Assembly: GCF_003330725.1 (NCBI RefSeq)
Contig: NZ_CP030840.1
Coordinates: 4,464,001-4,528,000 of the forward strand
Direction: 5' to 3'
DNA: 64,000 nucleotides
DNA from: Acidisarcina polymorpha
Lineage (GTDB): Bacteria; Acidobacteriota; Terriglobia; Terriglobales; Acidobacteriaceae
Shown: piece by piece, positions 48,827 to 57,326 of the stretch
Position numbering within the stretch: position 1 is the stretch's first letter
Layout of the letters: every line of letters starts with the position of its first letter
The notes under the pieces: generated by a model
Told to the model about the DNA's origin: nothing
Seen by the model: only the letters and a program-made list of their open reading frames with translations
Databases searched by the model: none
Made by a program: the position numbers and the translations under genes

Positions 48827-49261
48827 TCAATGAACGCCGAGGATGCTGCAAGGCGCCTCCTGAGCAAGTTCATAGACAGTGCTCCATAATCTCGCTATGT
48901 ATAAGTCGCGCTGGTGCAGGCCAATCACCAGGAGGTCCGCATGCTGTTTGCGCAGGAAGTCGACGATGGCGGCGACATCGTGGCCTTCTACGATGTGACT
49001 GGTGACCTCAACGTTGTGGTCGTGCGCCATCGCTAAGGCCTTCCGTTGCAATCCCTCGTAAAAGTCGAGTCGGTCATCTTTCAGAACTCTCGTCAGATCC
49101 GGGTCGGTTGCTGAGGCGAAAGCGGTATAAGCGGGTAGATCCGCAGCAACCGTGATCGTGCTCAGTTCCGCTGCGAGGCTCTTTGTTAGCCGAATGGCGG
49201 AGAGCAGCGCACGCTCGGATTCGGGGGATTCGTTGTAAGCGACGGCGATCTTTCTGAACAT
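48827..49261 (-). CDS. Universal stress protein family
   Basis: A 144-residue UspA-fold protein: RKIAVAYNESPESERALLSAIRLTKSLAAELSTITVAA at the start and LVIGLHQRDLYIARLWSTVYELAQEAPCSILGVH at the end. The ATP-binding loop of ATP-type members (G-x2-G-x9-G-S/T) is not kept: only the first glycine is present, so this is likely a non-nucleotide-binding or altered member. The ribosome site AGGGAG is 5 bases before ATG 49261. A palindrome-like repeat shared with the next locus lies about 150 bases upstream. Confidence 0.85.
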   Translation of the reverse strand: MFRKIAVAYNESPESERALLSAIRLTKSLAAELSTITVAADLPAYTAFASATDPDLTRVLKDDRLDFYEGLQRKALAMAHDHNVEVTSHIVEGHDVAAIVDFLRKQHADLLVIGLHQRDLYIARLWSTVYELAQEAPCSILGVH

Positions 49262-49410
49262 ACAACTCCCTGAACTTCGCGGATCAAAGCTTCGTTGAAC
49301 ACGTTAAGTGCAAGCAGCGAAAAGGTCCTGGCGCTCCGTTCGTCAACGCCCTAACTATATAGCTGCGTAAGAAAGACTCGCATGCCTCAACTGGAATCAC
49401 AACGTATCTC

Positions 49411-49431
49411 ACCGCTAGCTAACAGTGATGA
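49411..49431. promoter_or_regulatory. Putative operator copy A (imperfect palindrome)
   Basis: ACCGCTAGCTAACAGT (49411-49426) differs from the perfect palindrome at 50077-50092 at two positions, and TAGCTAACAGTGATGA (49416-49431) is identical in both. It stands 150 bases upstream of the uspA start. Confidence 0.45.
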
Positions 49432-49535
49432 AGGGAGACGAAGAACTGTCTGAGATCGTCTCTTTAAATCTCTTAGGAAGAACTTCTCCTAGAGATGTGC
49501 GTTGGGTTTGGCCCGACTCCAAATAATGGGTCTAC

Positions 49536-49551
49536 CCCCACGAAAGTGGGG
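49536..49551 (-). terminator. Small hairpin downstream of the receiver-like gene
   Basis: CCCCAC (49536-49541) / GTGGGG (49546-49551) around GAAA on the plus strand. On the minus strand it follows the receiver-like gene by about 50 bases and is followed by GTAGACCCATTATTTGG, moderately T-rich. GTCTAC occurs on both sides (49530s and 49551-49556). Confidence 0.5.
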
Positions 49552-49601
49552 TCTACGCGGCCCTCTGGATCCTCGTAGCCTCCAGGGTCTTCCTCGCTAG
49601 C

Positions 49602-50015
49602 TTATTCCTGGTAGGGGCCTTCCGACGAGCGTTGCGCAAAACTTTCGGCAGCGCGCAGCACTGCTCCCTTGAGCTTCTCGTCGGTGAACGGCTCCACGAT
49701 GACGTCATAGCCTCCTGCCTCGAGAACTCCAGACCACAAGGGGAAGCTAGCCGTATGGGCATAGACCAAAATTGCGGGCTTTGGATTGAGCAGGGCTAGA
49801 TCTCCCCAGATCGACCACCAGTCGCTATCCTGAAGAGCTGCGGGAATCAGGGCGACTTGGTATATTTCTCCGTGTCGAACGTAGTGTGCGAGCTCCGCCG
49901 CACGGCTTACAAGGACTGGAGACATACCGAAGGAAGTCAGCTTACGCCGAAAATCCTCTCGCATCTCAGCGCCTGCGACAGTAAGTATTCGTATCTGTTC
50001 ATGGTTCTCCGTCAC
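49602..50015 (-). CDS. Receiver-like (CheY-fold) protein without phospho-acceptor
   Basis: A 137-residue protein with the alternating beta-alpha pattern of a response-regulator receiver: IRILTVAGAEMREDFRRKLTSFGMSPVLVS, then YQVALIPAALQDSDWWSIW, PAILVYAHTAS, and the end GGYDVIVEPFTDEKLKGAVLRAAE, close to the usual xxKPFxxxxLxxxVxxxL. The strand-3 aspartate is replaced (VALIPAAL), so no classic phosphorylation is expected. GTG start at 50015. It is divergent from the CadC-like gene, sharing a 245-base upstream region with a perfect palindrome. Confidence 0.7.
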   Translation of the reverse strand: MTENHEQIRILTVAGAEMREDFRRKLTSFGMSPVLVSRAAELAHYVRHGEIYQVALIPAALQDSDWWSIWGDLALLNPKPAILVYAHTASFPLWSGVLEAGGYDVIVEPFTDEKLKGAVLRAAESFAQRSSEGPYQE

Positions 50016-50076
50016 TATTGTCCTCGCACTACATACACGCGAGAATGACAGAGTTTGTTGGTTACGTGAGTATGCA

Positions 50077-50092
50077 ACTGTTAGCTAACAGT
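50077..50092. promoter_or_regulatory. 16-base perfect palindrome, putative operator copy B
   Basis: ACTGTTAGCTAACAGT is a perfect palindrome in the divergent region, 62 bases upstream of the receiver-like gene and 168 bases upstream of the CadC-like gene. Its right half and five flanking bases are repeated at 49416-49431 upstream of uspA. Confidence 0.5.
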
Positions 50093-50259
50093 GATGAGAA
50101 ATTCAGTTCAGTTTGATCCAAAGCCATCCAAGGCTAAAATGGCCCCATGGTGGCCACTGCTCGTTCTGCAACAGCCCGCTCCGAATTCCAGCTTCCCTTT
50201 GGGCAGCAAAGACCTGCCGGGACGACGCCCGAATTCAAGCCGCACGGAGCTGTGAAAAA

Positions 50260-52053
50260 GTGAACACGGTCAACGAAAATACGGCTTCGAAAGACACGAT
50301 CCGCCAGGAGCTTACCAGAATCCTGCAAAGCCCGATCTTTGCGCAGTCGGATCGTCTCGGCCGCTTCCTTCGATTCACGGTGGAACACGCTCTCAGCGGC
50401 AAAGACGAGGGCCTCAAGGAATATATCATCGGCACTGAGGTTTACGATCGCAAGCCGCCTTATCATCCGAGCCAGGACTCGATCGTTCGCACTGAAGCAC
50501 GCCGGCTGCGGTTGAAACTGAAGGAGTATTACGAATCGGAAGGTAAGGAAGACCCGGTCTTCATCTATTTCCGTCCGGGTAGCTACATCCCTGTATTTCG
50601 ATCCAAGAGTGCGCCGTCCGATGGGCCGTCGGGAGTTGCAAGCTCTAGTGAAGACTTGTTTGTAGAAGGTTCGGGAATAGCCATCGCCGTCATACCGTTT
50701 CTCGATGTATCGGGGCAGCCCTTATCCTCCACTTATGCAAGGGGCGTCACCGATGAACTGGTTCATGAACTCATGCATTGCGACGGCTGCCGGGTAATCG
50801 CGGCCAGTTCGATCGCTCAGCTTGGACTTCAAGTCCCTGATATTCCCGCGCTAGCTCGTAAGCTGGGAGTTCAGATCGTATTCGAAGGAACAGTGAGGGA
50901 AGAAGGAAATCGGATCCGCGTCACTTCCAGAATCGTGCATGCAGATGGCTTTCAACTCTGGTCTCAGCGATTCGATGCCGCCGTCGATTCGTCGAGCCTG
51001 TTCACCGTGCAGGAGCAGTTCGCCTCCGCTCTCGTGAACCGCGTGCGTCCACAGCAGTCTATCATTCGCTCGGCGGAGGCATCGGCAGGGCCATTCCTAT
51101 TCTCCGTGTATCCTGCCATCCTGAAAGGAGAGGCACTTCTCGAGGAGGGAACCGCTGCCGATGTTCAGGCTGCCCTGACGAAATTCCGCGAGGTGACCGA
51201 GATCGCTCCGGGATTTGCTCGGCCTTATTGCGGGATTGCGCAATGTTATTCGTGGATGGCCCTGCACGACGTACTGCGGTCAGTGGATCTCGTCTCGCTC
51301 GCCAGGCATGCTGCTGAACGGGCCATCGAACTCGATAGTGAAATGAACGAATCTCTCGCCGCTCTGGGAAACGTCTTAGCGCTGGAATGGGATTGGAGCG
51401 CCGCGGAAGACAGTTTTCGGCAGGCCACTGCTTCAGGGTCGCACTCAGTCAGTAATCGCCAGTATGCTATGCTTCTGACCTTGCTGGGGCGCTTCGATGA
51501 GGCTTGGCTCTACCTGGAAAATGCACAGCAGACTGATCCTTTTTCCTATCTTCAGAAAGTCGCTTGTTCCAAGTTTTTCTTTCTGAGCCGGAGGTATGAT
51601 GAGGCACTTGGGCATTTCTCGGAACCGCAGAAATATGGACCATTGCCGCTCGAAGTGCTGCTGTACCAGGCGCTGATATATGTTCAACTCGGTCAGCTGG
51701 AGGAGGCGAAGAAGTTGGCCAGGATGGTTCAGCGCAGCGCAGGCGCACAACTATCTTTGCGCGCCTGGATCGCCGAGTTGCTCGCCCGCTGTGGAGAAAT
51801 CACCGCGGCGTTGGCTATCGTCGATGAGTTCAAGCTCGTGGCGCCGGGGAAGCCTTTCAGCAAATTTCGACAGGCGTCGCTCTTGATGGCGCTTGGGGAC
51901 TCTGAAGCCGCACTCTCCTCACTTGCCTCGGCCTTTGCGGACAAGGAGCCCGAGTTGCCATGGCTTGCGGTCGATCCACGATTCGACTCGATCCGAAGTA
52001 TTCCGAAATTTCAGGAAATCGTGAGCAAACTCAAGTTAGTCAATTCTGCCTGA
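50260..52053 (+). CDS. CadC-like regulator: acidobacterial N-terminal domain, TolB/FlgO-like domain, TPR repeats
   Basis: A 597-residue protein. Residues about 8-115 form a domain very common in acidobacteria: IRQELTRILQSPIFAQSDRLGRFLRFTVEHAL, GTEVYDRKPPYHPSQDSIVRTEARRLRLKLKEYYE, FRPGSYIPVF, often annotated as a winged-helix-like or cyclase-linked domain. A TolB/FlgO-like domain follows (IAVIPFLDVSGQPLSSTYARGVTDELVHELM...GVQIVFEGTVREEGNRIRVTSRIV), then about six TPR-like repeats. No membrane helix. Function in signal integration is inferred only. GTG 50260 with GGAG 10 bases upstream is chosen; the frame is open to 50113. Confidence 0.82.
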   Translation: MNTVNENTASKDTIRQELTRILQSPIFAQSDRLGRFLRFTVEHALSGKDEGLKEYIIGTEVYDRKPPYHPSQDSIVRTEARRLRLKLKEYYESEGKEDPVFIYFRPGSYIPVFRSKSAPSDGPSGVASSSEDLFVEGSGIAIAVIPFLDVSGQPLSSTYARGVTDELVHELMHCDGCRVIAASSIAQLGLQVPDIPALARKLGVQIVFEGTVREEGNRIRVTSRIVHADGFQLWSQRFDAAVDSSSLFTVQEQFASALVNRVRPQQSIIRSAEASAGPFLFSVYPAILKGEALLEEGTAADVQAALTKFREVTEIAPGFARPYCGIAQCYSWMALHDVLRSVDLVSLARHAAERAIELDSEMNESLAALGNVLALEWDWSAAEDSFRQATASGSHSVSNRQYAMLLTLLGRFDEAWLYLENAQQTDPFSYLQKVACSKFFFLSRRYDEALGHFSEPQKYGPLPLEVLLYQALIYVQLGQLEEAKKLARMVQRSAGAQLSLRAWIAELLARCGEITAALAIVDEFKLVAPGKPFSKFRQASLLMALGDSEAALSSLASAFADKEPELPWLAVDPRFDSIRSIPKFQEIVSKLKLVNSA

Positions 52054-52092
52054 TCACGCTTACACCTACGAGAGCTACTGCCTGCTTCGCTG

Positions 52093-52776
52093 TTACTTTG
52101 AAGCCATACTTTCCGGCCAAATGCTCCCTGCAGTTCCTTCGAGTGGATTGCATGGAGCAAGGTCCATCTTCTCTGATTCGTAGGGACGCAAGAGGTCAAC
52201 TGGTGGTTGATCCTCTTCACGCTCGAGCCACCTGCTGTAGTCAGCCGGATGCAGAATGACCGGCATGCGCGTATGCACCTGAGACGCCAGTTCATTGGCT
52301 TCAGTGGTGACAATGGCGAATGACTGTAACCAATTGCCACTGGGTTCCCTCCAGGCATCCCAAAGGCCTGCGAACGCAAATGGCTCGCCATTCGTAAGTC
52401 GAAAGGCGAAGGGCTGTTTTGTTTTGGCGTCTAGCCGCTTCCACTCGTAAAAACCGTCGGCGGGCACAAGACAGCGCCTCTTCTTGAATGGAACCCTCCA
52501 TGTGGGGCTCTTCTCGACAGATTCCGCACGCGCATTGATCGTGGAAATACCCTTTACATCCGATAGCTGCCTGGTGAAGTAGGGAACTAGACCCCAGCGC
52601 ATGAGGACAAGCTCACGTTCCCCGGTCTCCTTGTCATTTCGTATGACGGGTTGAAATGTCGTCGGAGCGACGTTGTAGTCTGCCTCAGAGATGATGAGGC
52701 TGGAAGGCAGATCGCGAATGTTGAACGCGTCCCCTATGCGCTGTTTGTCACTATGCCGGTAGTATCGTCCACACAT
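52093..52776 (-). CDS. yedK: SRAP/HMCES-type DNA-protein crosslink protein (YedK)
   Basis: A 227-residue SOS-response-associated protein that traps abasic sites in single-stranded DNA through its N-terminal cysteine. The catalytic Cys2 is present (MCGRY), along with INARAES, PADGFYEWKR with the active-site glutamate, and the histidine in HTRMPVIL. Length is standard. It converges on the CadC-like gene, 39 bases apart. A short palindrome lies about 86 bases before its start. Confidence 0.95.
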   Translation of the reverse strand: MCGRYYRHSDKQRIGDAFNIRDLPSSLIISEADYNVAPTTFQPVIRNDKETGERELVLMRWGLVPYFTRQLSDVKGISTINARAESVEKSPTWRVPFKKRRCLVPADGFYEWKRLDAKTKQPFAFRLTNGEPFAFAGLWDAWREPSGNWLQSFAIVTTEANELASQVHTRMPVILHPADYSRWLEREEDQPPVDLLRPYESEKMDLAPCNPLEGTAGSIWPESMASK

Positions 52777-52861
52777 GTGCGTCCAGGCTAAATCATCCTC
52801 TTTAATCTACCCACGGCGAGGCGCGATTTCTAGAACGTCTGAACTGCAACCTTCACCGTTG

Positions 52862-52876
52862 AGCAGGATTCCTGCT
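52862..52876. promoter_or_regulatory. 15-base palindrome upstream of yedK
   Basis: AGCAGGA (52862-52868) / TCCTGCT (52870-52876) around a single T. Placed 86 bases upstream of an SOS-type gene, it could be an operator. It does not match the LexA boxes I know (CTGT-N8-ACAG or GAAC-N4-GTTC). Confidence 0.3.
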
Positions 52877-53066
52877 TCGTGGCAGAACTTCGATAGCAGC
52901 GGTGCGATTCTCCTCGTGCACCCCGGCCATTAATTTTGTGCGGGTGGGACCGCCATTCTGTTGACTTATCGGACGATCGACGCAAGCGCCGGGGCTGGCA
53001 GCAGAAATTTCTACGGTCCCCATTCAAAAGGCCCACTGGGAGATCAGGCTGTCTTTTCCAGAGAGG

Positions 53067-53975
53067 CTATAGCGACGCTATGGCCGATGCTTTTCGCCTT
53101 TTTCTGGCGAGTTCGAGGAATGCTTGGAGGATGGGACTTTCGTGCTCCGGAGCCCAGGCAATCACCAGGTCGATGTAAGCGGTTCGATCGCCGAGCGGGA
53201 TAAAGACCAATTCATCGCTGATCAGGACCTTGGATCCTTGCGGCAGGACTGCAACCCCCTCACCGGCTTCGACCAAGGCGATGACGCCTGAGCCGACCGT
53301 CGCGGTGGCGCCGATCCGAGGAGAAAAGCCCGCCTCTCCGCAGAGGGTAATCACCTTGTCGAATGCCGCGGGCGAGTACTTCCGCTCGTTCAGCACAAAT
53401 CGTTCATCGGCAAGTTCGCGGATGAGAAGGGTCCGCTTCTTGGCGAGCGGATGGTTCTTCAGCAGCACCGCGTACATCGGCTCGGTCAAGAAGTACTCGG
53501 ACCTCAGCGTGGTTGCGTCCGAGGGCTGTACCGGTCGGGTGAAACCAATATCGATCGCTCCGGATTGAAGAGCACGGTGCTGCATGCCTGGCGCCATTTC
53601 GGCAAGGGAAACTTGCACGTCGGGAAAGCGGTTCCTGAACTCCTTGATGATGGCGGGGAAGAAGGTACCGGTACCGCCGACGAAAAATCCTACCGTCAAG
53701 GTGCCAATCTCGCCGCGGAGCGCCTTCTTGATGTTGGCAACCGCTTTCTCGGCGGAGGCAAGGACGCTGAGGGCATCTTCCAGAAACTGCTCGCCGTGCT
53801 CTGTCAGTCGAACACGTCGGTTTGTCCGATCAAAGAGAGTGACGCCTAATTCAAACTCCAGATCTCCAATTTGTTCGCTAATTGCAGACTGCGAGACGTT
53901 GAGCAGCCGCGCTGCACGGGCGAACCCTCCATTTTCCGCGACCGCTTTAAAATAGCGTAAATGTCTTAACTCCAC
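53067..53975 (-). CDS. LysR-family transcriptional regulator
   Basis: A 302-residue regulator. The winged helix-turn-helix is MELRHLRYFKAVAENGGFARAARLLNVSQSAISEQIGDLEFELG (1-44), followed by the linker helix and the two-lobed inducer domain (GTLTVGFFVGGTGTFFPAIIKEFRNRFPDVQVSL ... VNERKYSPAAF ... GEGVAVLPQGS). GTG start at 53975. It is divergent from the RND efflux operon with a T-N11-A palindrome between them, the typical arrangement for a LysR controlling its neighbour. Confidence 0.93.
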   Translation of the reverse strand: MELRHLRYFKAVAENGGFARAARLLNVSQSAISEQIGDLEFELGVTLFDRTNRRVRLTEHGEQFLEDALSVLASAEKAVANIKKALRGEIGTLTVGFFVGGTGTFFPAIIKEFRNRFPDVQVSLAEMAPGMQHRALQSGAIDIGFTRPVQPSDATTLRSEYFLTEPMYAVLLKNHPLAKKRTLLIRELADERFVLNERKYSPAAFDKVITLCGEAGFSPRIGATATVGSGVIALVEAGEGVAVLPQGSKVLISDELVFIPLGDRTAYIDLVIAWAPEHESPILQAFLELARKRRKASAIASL

Positions 53976-54000
53976 GATCCGTATTGTACCTGGCGGGATC

Positions 54001-54017
54001 GATCGGTATTTCCGATC
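54001..54017. promoter_or_regulatory. Putative LysR binding site (T-N11-A palindrome)
   Basis: GATCGG (54001-54006) / CCGATC (54012-54017) with a 5-base spacer; T54003 and A54015 give exactly the T-N11-A form of LysR boxes. It is 26 bases upstream of lysR and 97 bases upstream of the RND gene, suiting both autoregulation and activation. Confidence 0.65.
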
Positions 54018-54113
54018 ATCACGGACGGAACAAAATGCGAATCTGTTCTGCCTGCAAACGAGTCAACCCATAGACTGCCTTTTCCAGGTGGTCCGGTTAG
54101 GAGGCCTTCTAAC

Positions 54114-57100
54114 GTGTGGATCGTCAAGCTAGCGCTGGATCGCCCATATACCTTCATTATTCTGGCGTTGCTCATCATGATTCTGAGCCCAGTGGTGATC
54201 CTGCGAACTCCCACCGATATTTTTCCGAACATCAATATTCCAGTGGTCGCCGTAGCCTGGCAATACACCGGCTTAAATCCGGAGGAGTTGGAGGGACGAC
54301 TCACGACGCCTTACGAGAAGGCGCTTACTACCCTGGTCGATAACATTGAGCATACCGAATCCACTACTTATAACGGCGTAGCAGTAGTCAAAGTCTTTTT
54401 GCAGCCAGGCGCGAGCCTGGACACGGCGAACGCACAGGTCACTGCAGCCTCTCAGTATCTCCTCCGTCAACTTCCTCCAGGCACCCTTCCCCCGGAGATT
54501 ATTAACTTCAGTGCATCGAGCGTTCCGATTCTCCAGCTAGGCATCTCCGGCAAGGGCCTCGACGAACAGCAACTTGCCGATCTCAGCCAGAACTCGGTGC
54601 GACCCCCTCTAGTGACGGTCCCTGGCGCTGTTTTGCCCCTGCCTTACGGTGGCAAAACGCCACAGATTTCGGTGAGCATGGATCAGGACAAGATGCAGTC
54701 GAAGGGAGTTTCTCCGGGCGACATCCTGAACGCCTTGAACGCGCAAAACGTCGTCATGCCCTCAGGAACGGCAAAGATCGGTGAAGCGGAGTATGACGTC
54801 CGCACCAATGCTGCCCCACGCACGCTGGATGAACTCAGCGTGATGCCGATTAAGCAGGTGAACGGCGCGATCGTCTATTTAAGAGACGTTGCCACGGTGA
54901 GCAGCGGGTCGGCATTTCAAACGAACATCGTGCGGCAGGACGGTCATCGTGGTGTGTTGATCACCGTCCTCAAAGCCGGTAATGCATCGACATTAAGCGT
55001 GGTTCAGGGCATTAAGGACTTACTGCCTCGGGTGGCGCAGACGGTGCCTCCGAGTCTGAAGATGACGCCGTTGAGCGATCAGAGCGTCTTCGTGCGCGCC
55101 GCCGTTTCGGGCGTCATTCGAGAGGCGGTCATAGCGGCGGCGCTCACCGGCTTGATGATTCTGCTGTTCCTGGGGAGTTGGCGCTCGACCCTGATCATCG
55201 CGGTTTCGATACCGCTCTCGATTCTATCGTCGGTCATTGTGCTTAGCCTGCTCGGCGAAACCATCAACACGATGACCTTGGGCGGCCTGGCGTTGGCGGT
55301 AGGCATCCTGGTAGACGATGCCACGGTGACGATCGAGAACATCGAGCGGTTTCTTGAGAATGGCTACGAGCTGCGTCAGGCAATCCTCGATGGCGCTGCG
55401 CAGATTGCTGTGCCGGCGCTGGTTTCCACCCTCTGTATTTGCATCGTTTTTCTGCCGATGTTCTTCCTGCAGGGCGTCTCGCGTTATCTGTTCGCGCCAC
55501 TGGCGGAGGCGGTCATGTTCGCCATGATTGCTTCCTACATCTTGTCGCGAACTCTTGTTCCCACACTGGCCATGTACTTGTTACGCGAGAAAAACCACGG
55601 TCCCACGCGGAACCTGCTGGTAAAGTTTCAGCGGGGCTTCGAAAACGGATTTGAGCGCGTACGCAGTGCTTATCAGATCCTGCTGACCAGGCTGGTCTTT
55701 TCGCGAAAATTATTTGTGCCTGCCTTTCTCGCTGCATGCTTGTGCGCCTTTCTGCTGCTGCCGTTCTTAGGGCAAGACTTCTTCCCGAACACCGACTCCG
55801 GCGAATTCATTCTTCATGTTCGCGGCAAGAGCGGGCTTCGGATCGAAGAGACTGCCCGGCTGGCCGATCTGGTGGAGACCTCAATCCGGAACAAGATTCC
55901 AGGTAGGGAGTTGAACAACATTCTCGACAATCTCGGCCTACCTTATAGTCCGATGAATACCATGCATAGCACCTCCGGCCTGATTGGTGCCGCGGACGGA
56001 GACGTCATGGTGACCTTGAATGAGAACCATCATCCAACCGCGGATTATGTGCGGGAGCTTCGGCGAACGCTGCCCCGCGAGTTTCCCGGAGTGCTTTTCT
56101 ACTTCCTGCCGGCGGACATCACGACGCAGATTCTGAACTTCGGATTGCCAGCGCCGATCGACGTCCAGTTTCAGAGCAACGATGTCGTCGCGAGCACAGA
56201 GCAAGCTACAGCGATACTAGAACAGTTGCGGCAGGTGCCGGGCTTGACAGACCTTCGTATTCAGCAGCCCACCGATTATCCTACGCTCGAAGTCAACCTG
56301 GATCGAACCAAGGCGGAGCAGGGTGGATATACGACCCGCGACGTAGCGCAAAGCTTGTTGAACAGCCTCAGCGGGAGCTTCCAAATTACCCCCATGTTCT
56401 ATTTGAACTACAAGAACGGGGTGAACTATAACCTGGTGGCGCAGACGCCGCAGTACCGAATGGATACGCTTCAGGATTTGCAGAATATTCCCGTCAACTC
56501 CGCTTCGGCGGTGCCTCGGTCGACCCCTGAAGTCGTGGGTGACTTGACGTCGATCAAGCGCGATCGCGAACTGGCAGTGGTTTCCCACTACAACATCCGC
56601 CGAGTGGTCGATATTTATGGTTCGGTTCAGGATCGGGATCTGGGCGCGGTTTCGAAGGATGTTGAAGCGATCGTTCAGCAGCATCAGAAGGGCCTGCCTC
56701 GCGGCATGTTTGTATCCGTCCGTGGACAGGTGCAGACGATGCGCAGTTCCTACATCTCGCTATTGGGTGGATTGGTCTTTGCGGTCGTGTTGGTTTACAT
56801 GCTGATTGTTGTGAATTTTCAGTCGTGGCTCGACCCATTCATCATTATCACCGCGCTTCCAGCGGCTCTCGGCGGGATCGTGGTCTTTCTCTTTCTCACT
56901 CACACGTCGCTGAGCGTCCCGGCGTTGATGGGCGCCATTATGTGCATGGGAGTAGCGACTGCTAACAGTATCCTGGTAGTCTCCTTCGCCAAGATTCGCT
57001 TTGCCGAGCATGGGGACGCAATTCTGGCGGCCATCGAAGCGGGGGCGACACGCTTTCGGCCGGTGTGCATGACGGCGCTTGCCATGATTATCGGTATGGT

Positions 57101-57296
57101 GCCGATGGCACTCGGGCTGGGCGATGGCGGGGAACAAAACGCACCCCTGGGGCGGGCGGTGATCGGCGGCCTGCTCTGCGCGACTGTAGCCACGCTGGTT
57201 TTTGTGCCATCGGTCTTCGGGCTGCTTCACGGATCGAAGCAGGGCGGTTCGCCGGTAAAAGACCAGGCATTAGACCCGCACCCACTACACGCGTAA
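54114..57296 (+). CDS. RND-family efflux pump inner-membrane protein (HAE1 type)
   Basis: A 1060-residue proton-driven exporter. Layout: helix 1, a porter/docking domain, helices 2-6, a second porter/docking domain, helices 8-12. The proton-relay aspartate pair of AcrB is kept in VGILVDDATVTIENIERF. Other hallmarks: PTDIFPNINIPVV, TESTTYNGVAVVKVFL and the end ILVVSFAKIRFAEHGD...RFRPVCMTALAMI. GTG start at 54114 with AGGAGG 9 bases upstream. The adaptor gene follows after 30 bases. Pump substrates are unknown. Confidence 0.93.
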   Translation: MWIVKLALDRPYTFIILALLIMILSPVVILRTPTDIFPNINIPVVAVAWQYTGLNPEELEGRLTTPYEKALTTLVDNIEHTESTTYNGVAVVKVFLQPGASLDTANAQVTAASQYLLRQLPPGTLPPEIINFSASSVPILQLGISGKGLDEQQLADLSQNSVRPPLVTVPGAVLPLPYGGKTPQISVSMDQDKMQSKGVSPGDILNALNAQNVVMPSGTAKIGEAEYDVRTNAAPRTLDELSVMPIKQVNGAIVYLRDVATVSSGSAFQTNIVRQDGHRGVLITVLKAGNASTLSVVQGIKDLLPRVAQTVPPSLKMTPLSDQSVFVRAAVSGVIREAVIAAALTGLMILLFLGSWRSTLIIAVSIPLSILSSVIVLSLLGETINTMTLGGLALAVGILVDDATVTIENIERFLENGYELRQAILDGAAQIAVPALVSTLCICIVFLPMFFLQGVSRYLFAPLAEAVMFAMIASYILSRTLVPTLAMYLLREKNHGPTRNLLVKFQRGFENGFERVRSAYQILLTRLVFSRKLFVPAFLAACLCAFLLLPFLGQDFFPNTDSGEFILHVRGKSGLRIEETARLADLVETSIRNKIPGRELNNILDNLGLPYSPMNTMHSTSGLIGAADGDVMVTLNENHHPTADYVRELRRTLPREFPGVLFYFLPADITTQILNFGLPAPIDVQFQSNDVVASTEQATAILEQLRQVPGLTDLRIQQPTDYPTLEVNLDRTKAEQGGYTTRDVAQSLLNSLSGSFQITPMFYLNYKNGVNYNLVAQTPQYRMDTLQDLQNIPVNSASAVPRSTPEVVGDLTSIKRDRELAVVSHYNIRRVVDIYGSVQDRDLGAVSKDVEAIVQQHQKGLPRGMFVSVRGQVQTMRSSYISLLGGLVFAVVLVYMLIVVNFQSWLDPFIIITALPAALGGIVVFLFLTHTSLSVPALMGAIMCMGVATANSILVVSFAKIRFAEHGDAILAAIEAGATRFRPVCMTALAMIIGMVPMALGLGDGGEQNAPLGRAVIGGLLCATVATLVFVPSVFGLLHGSKQGGSPVKDQALDPHPLHA

Positions 57297-57326
57297 TGGC
57301 GGTATTCGAGAGAGGGACGAAAGACA

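Larger units (their letters stand above)
49262..49601. other. Intergenic region upstream of uspA with hairpins and a shared repeat
   Basis: A 340-base gap. It contains a 16-base sequence (49416-49431) repeated at 50082-50097, an imperfect hairpin ATCTCTTAGGAAG / CTTCTCCTAGAGAT (49468-49496), and the GNRA-looped hairpin at 49536-49551. No convincing ORF. Confidence 0.5.
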
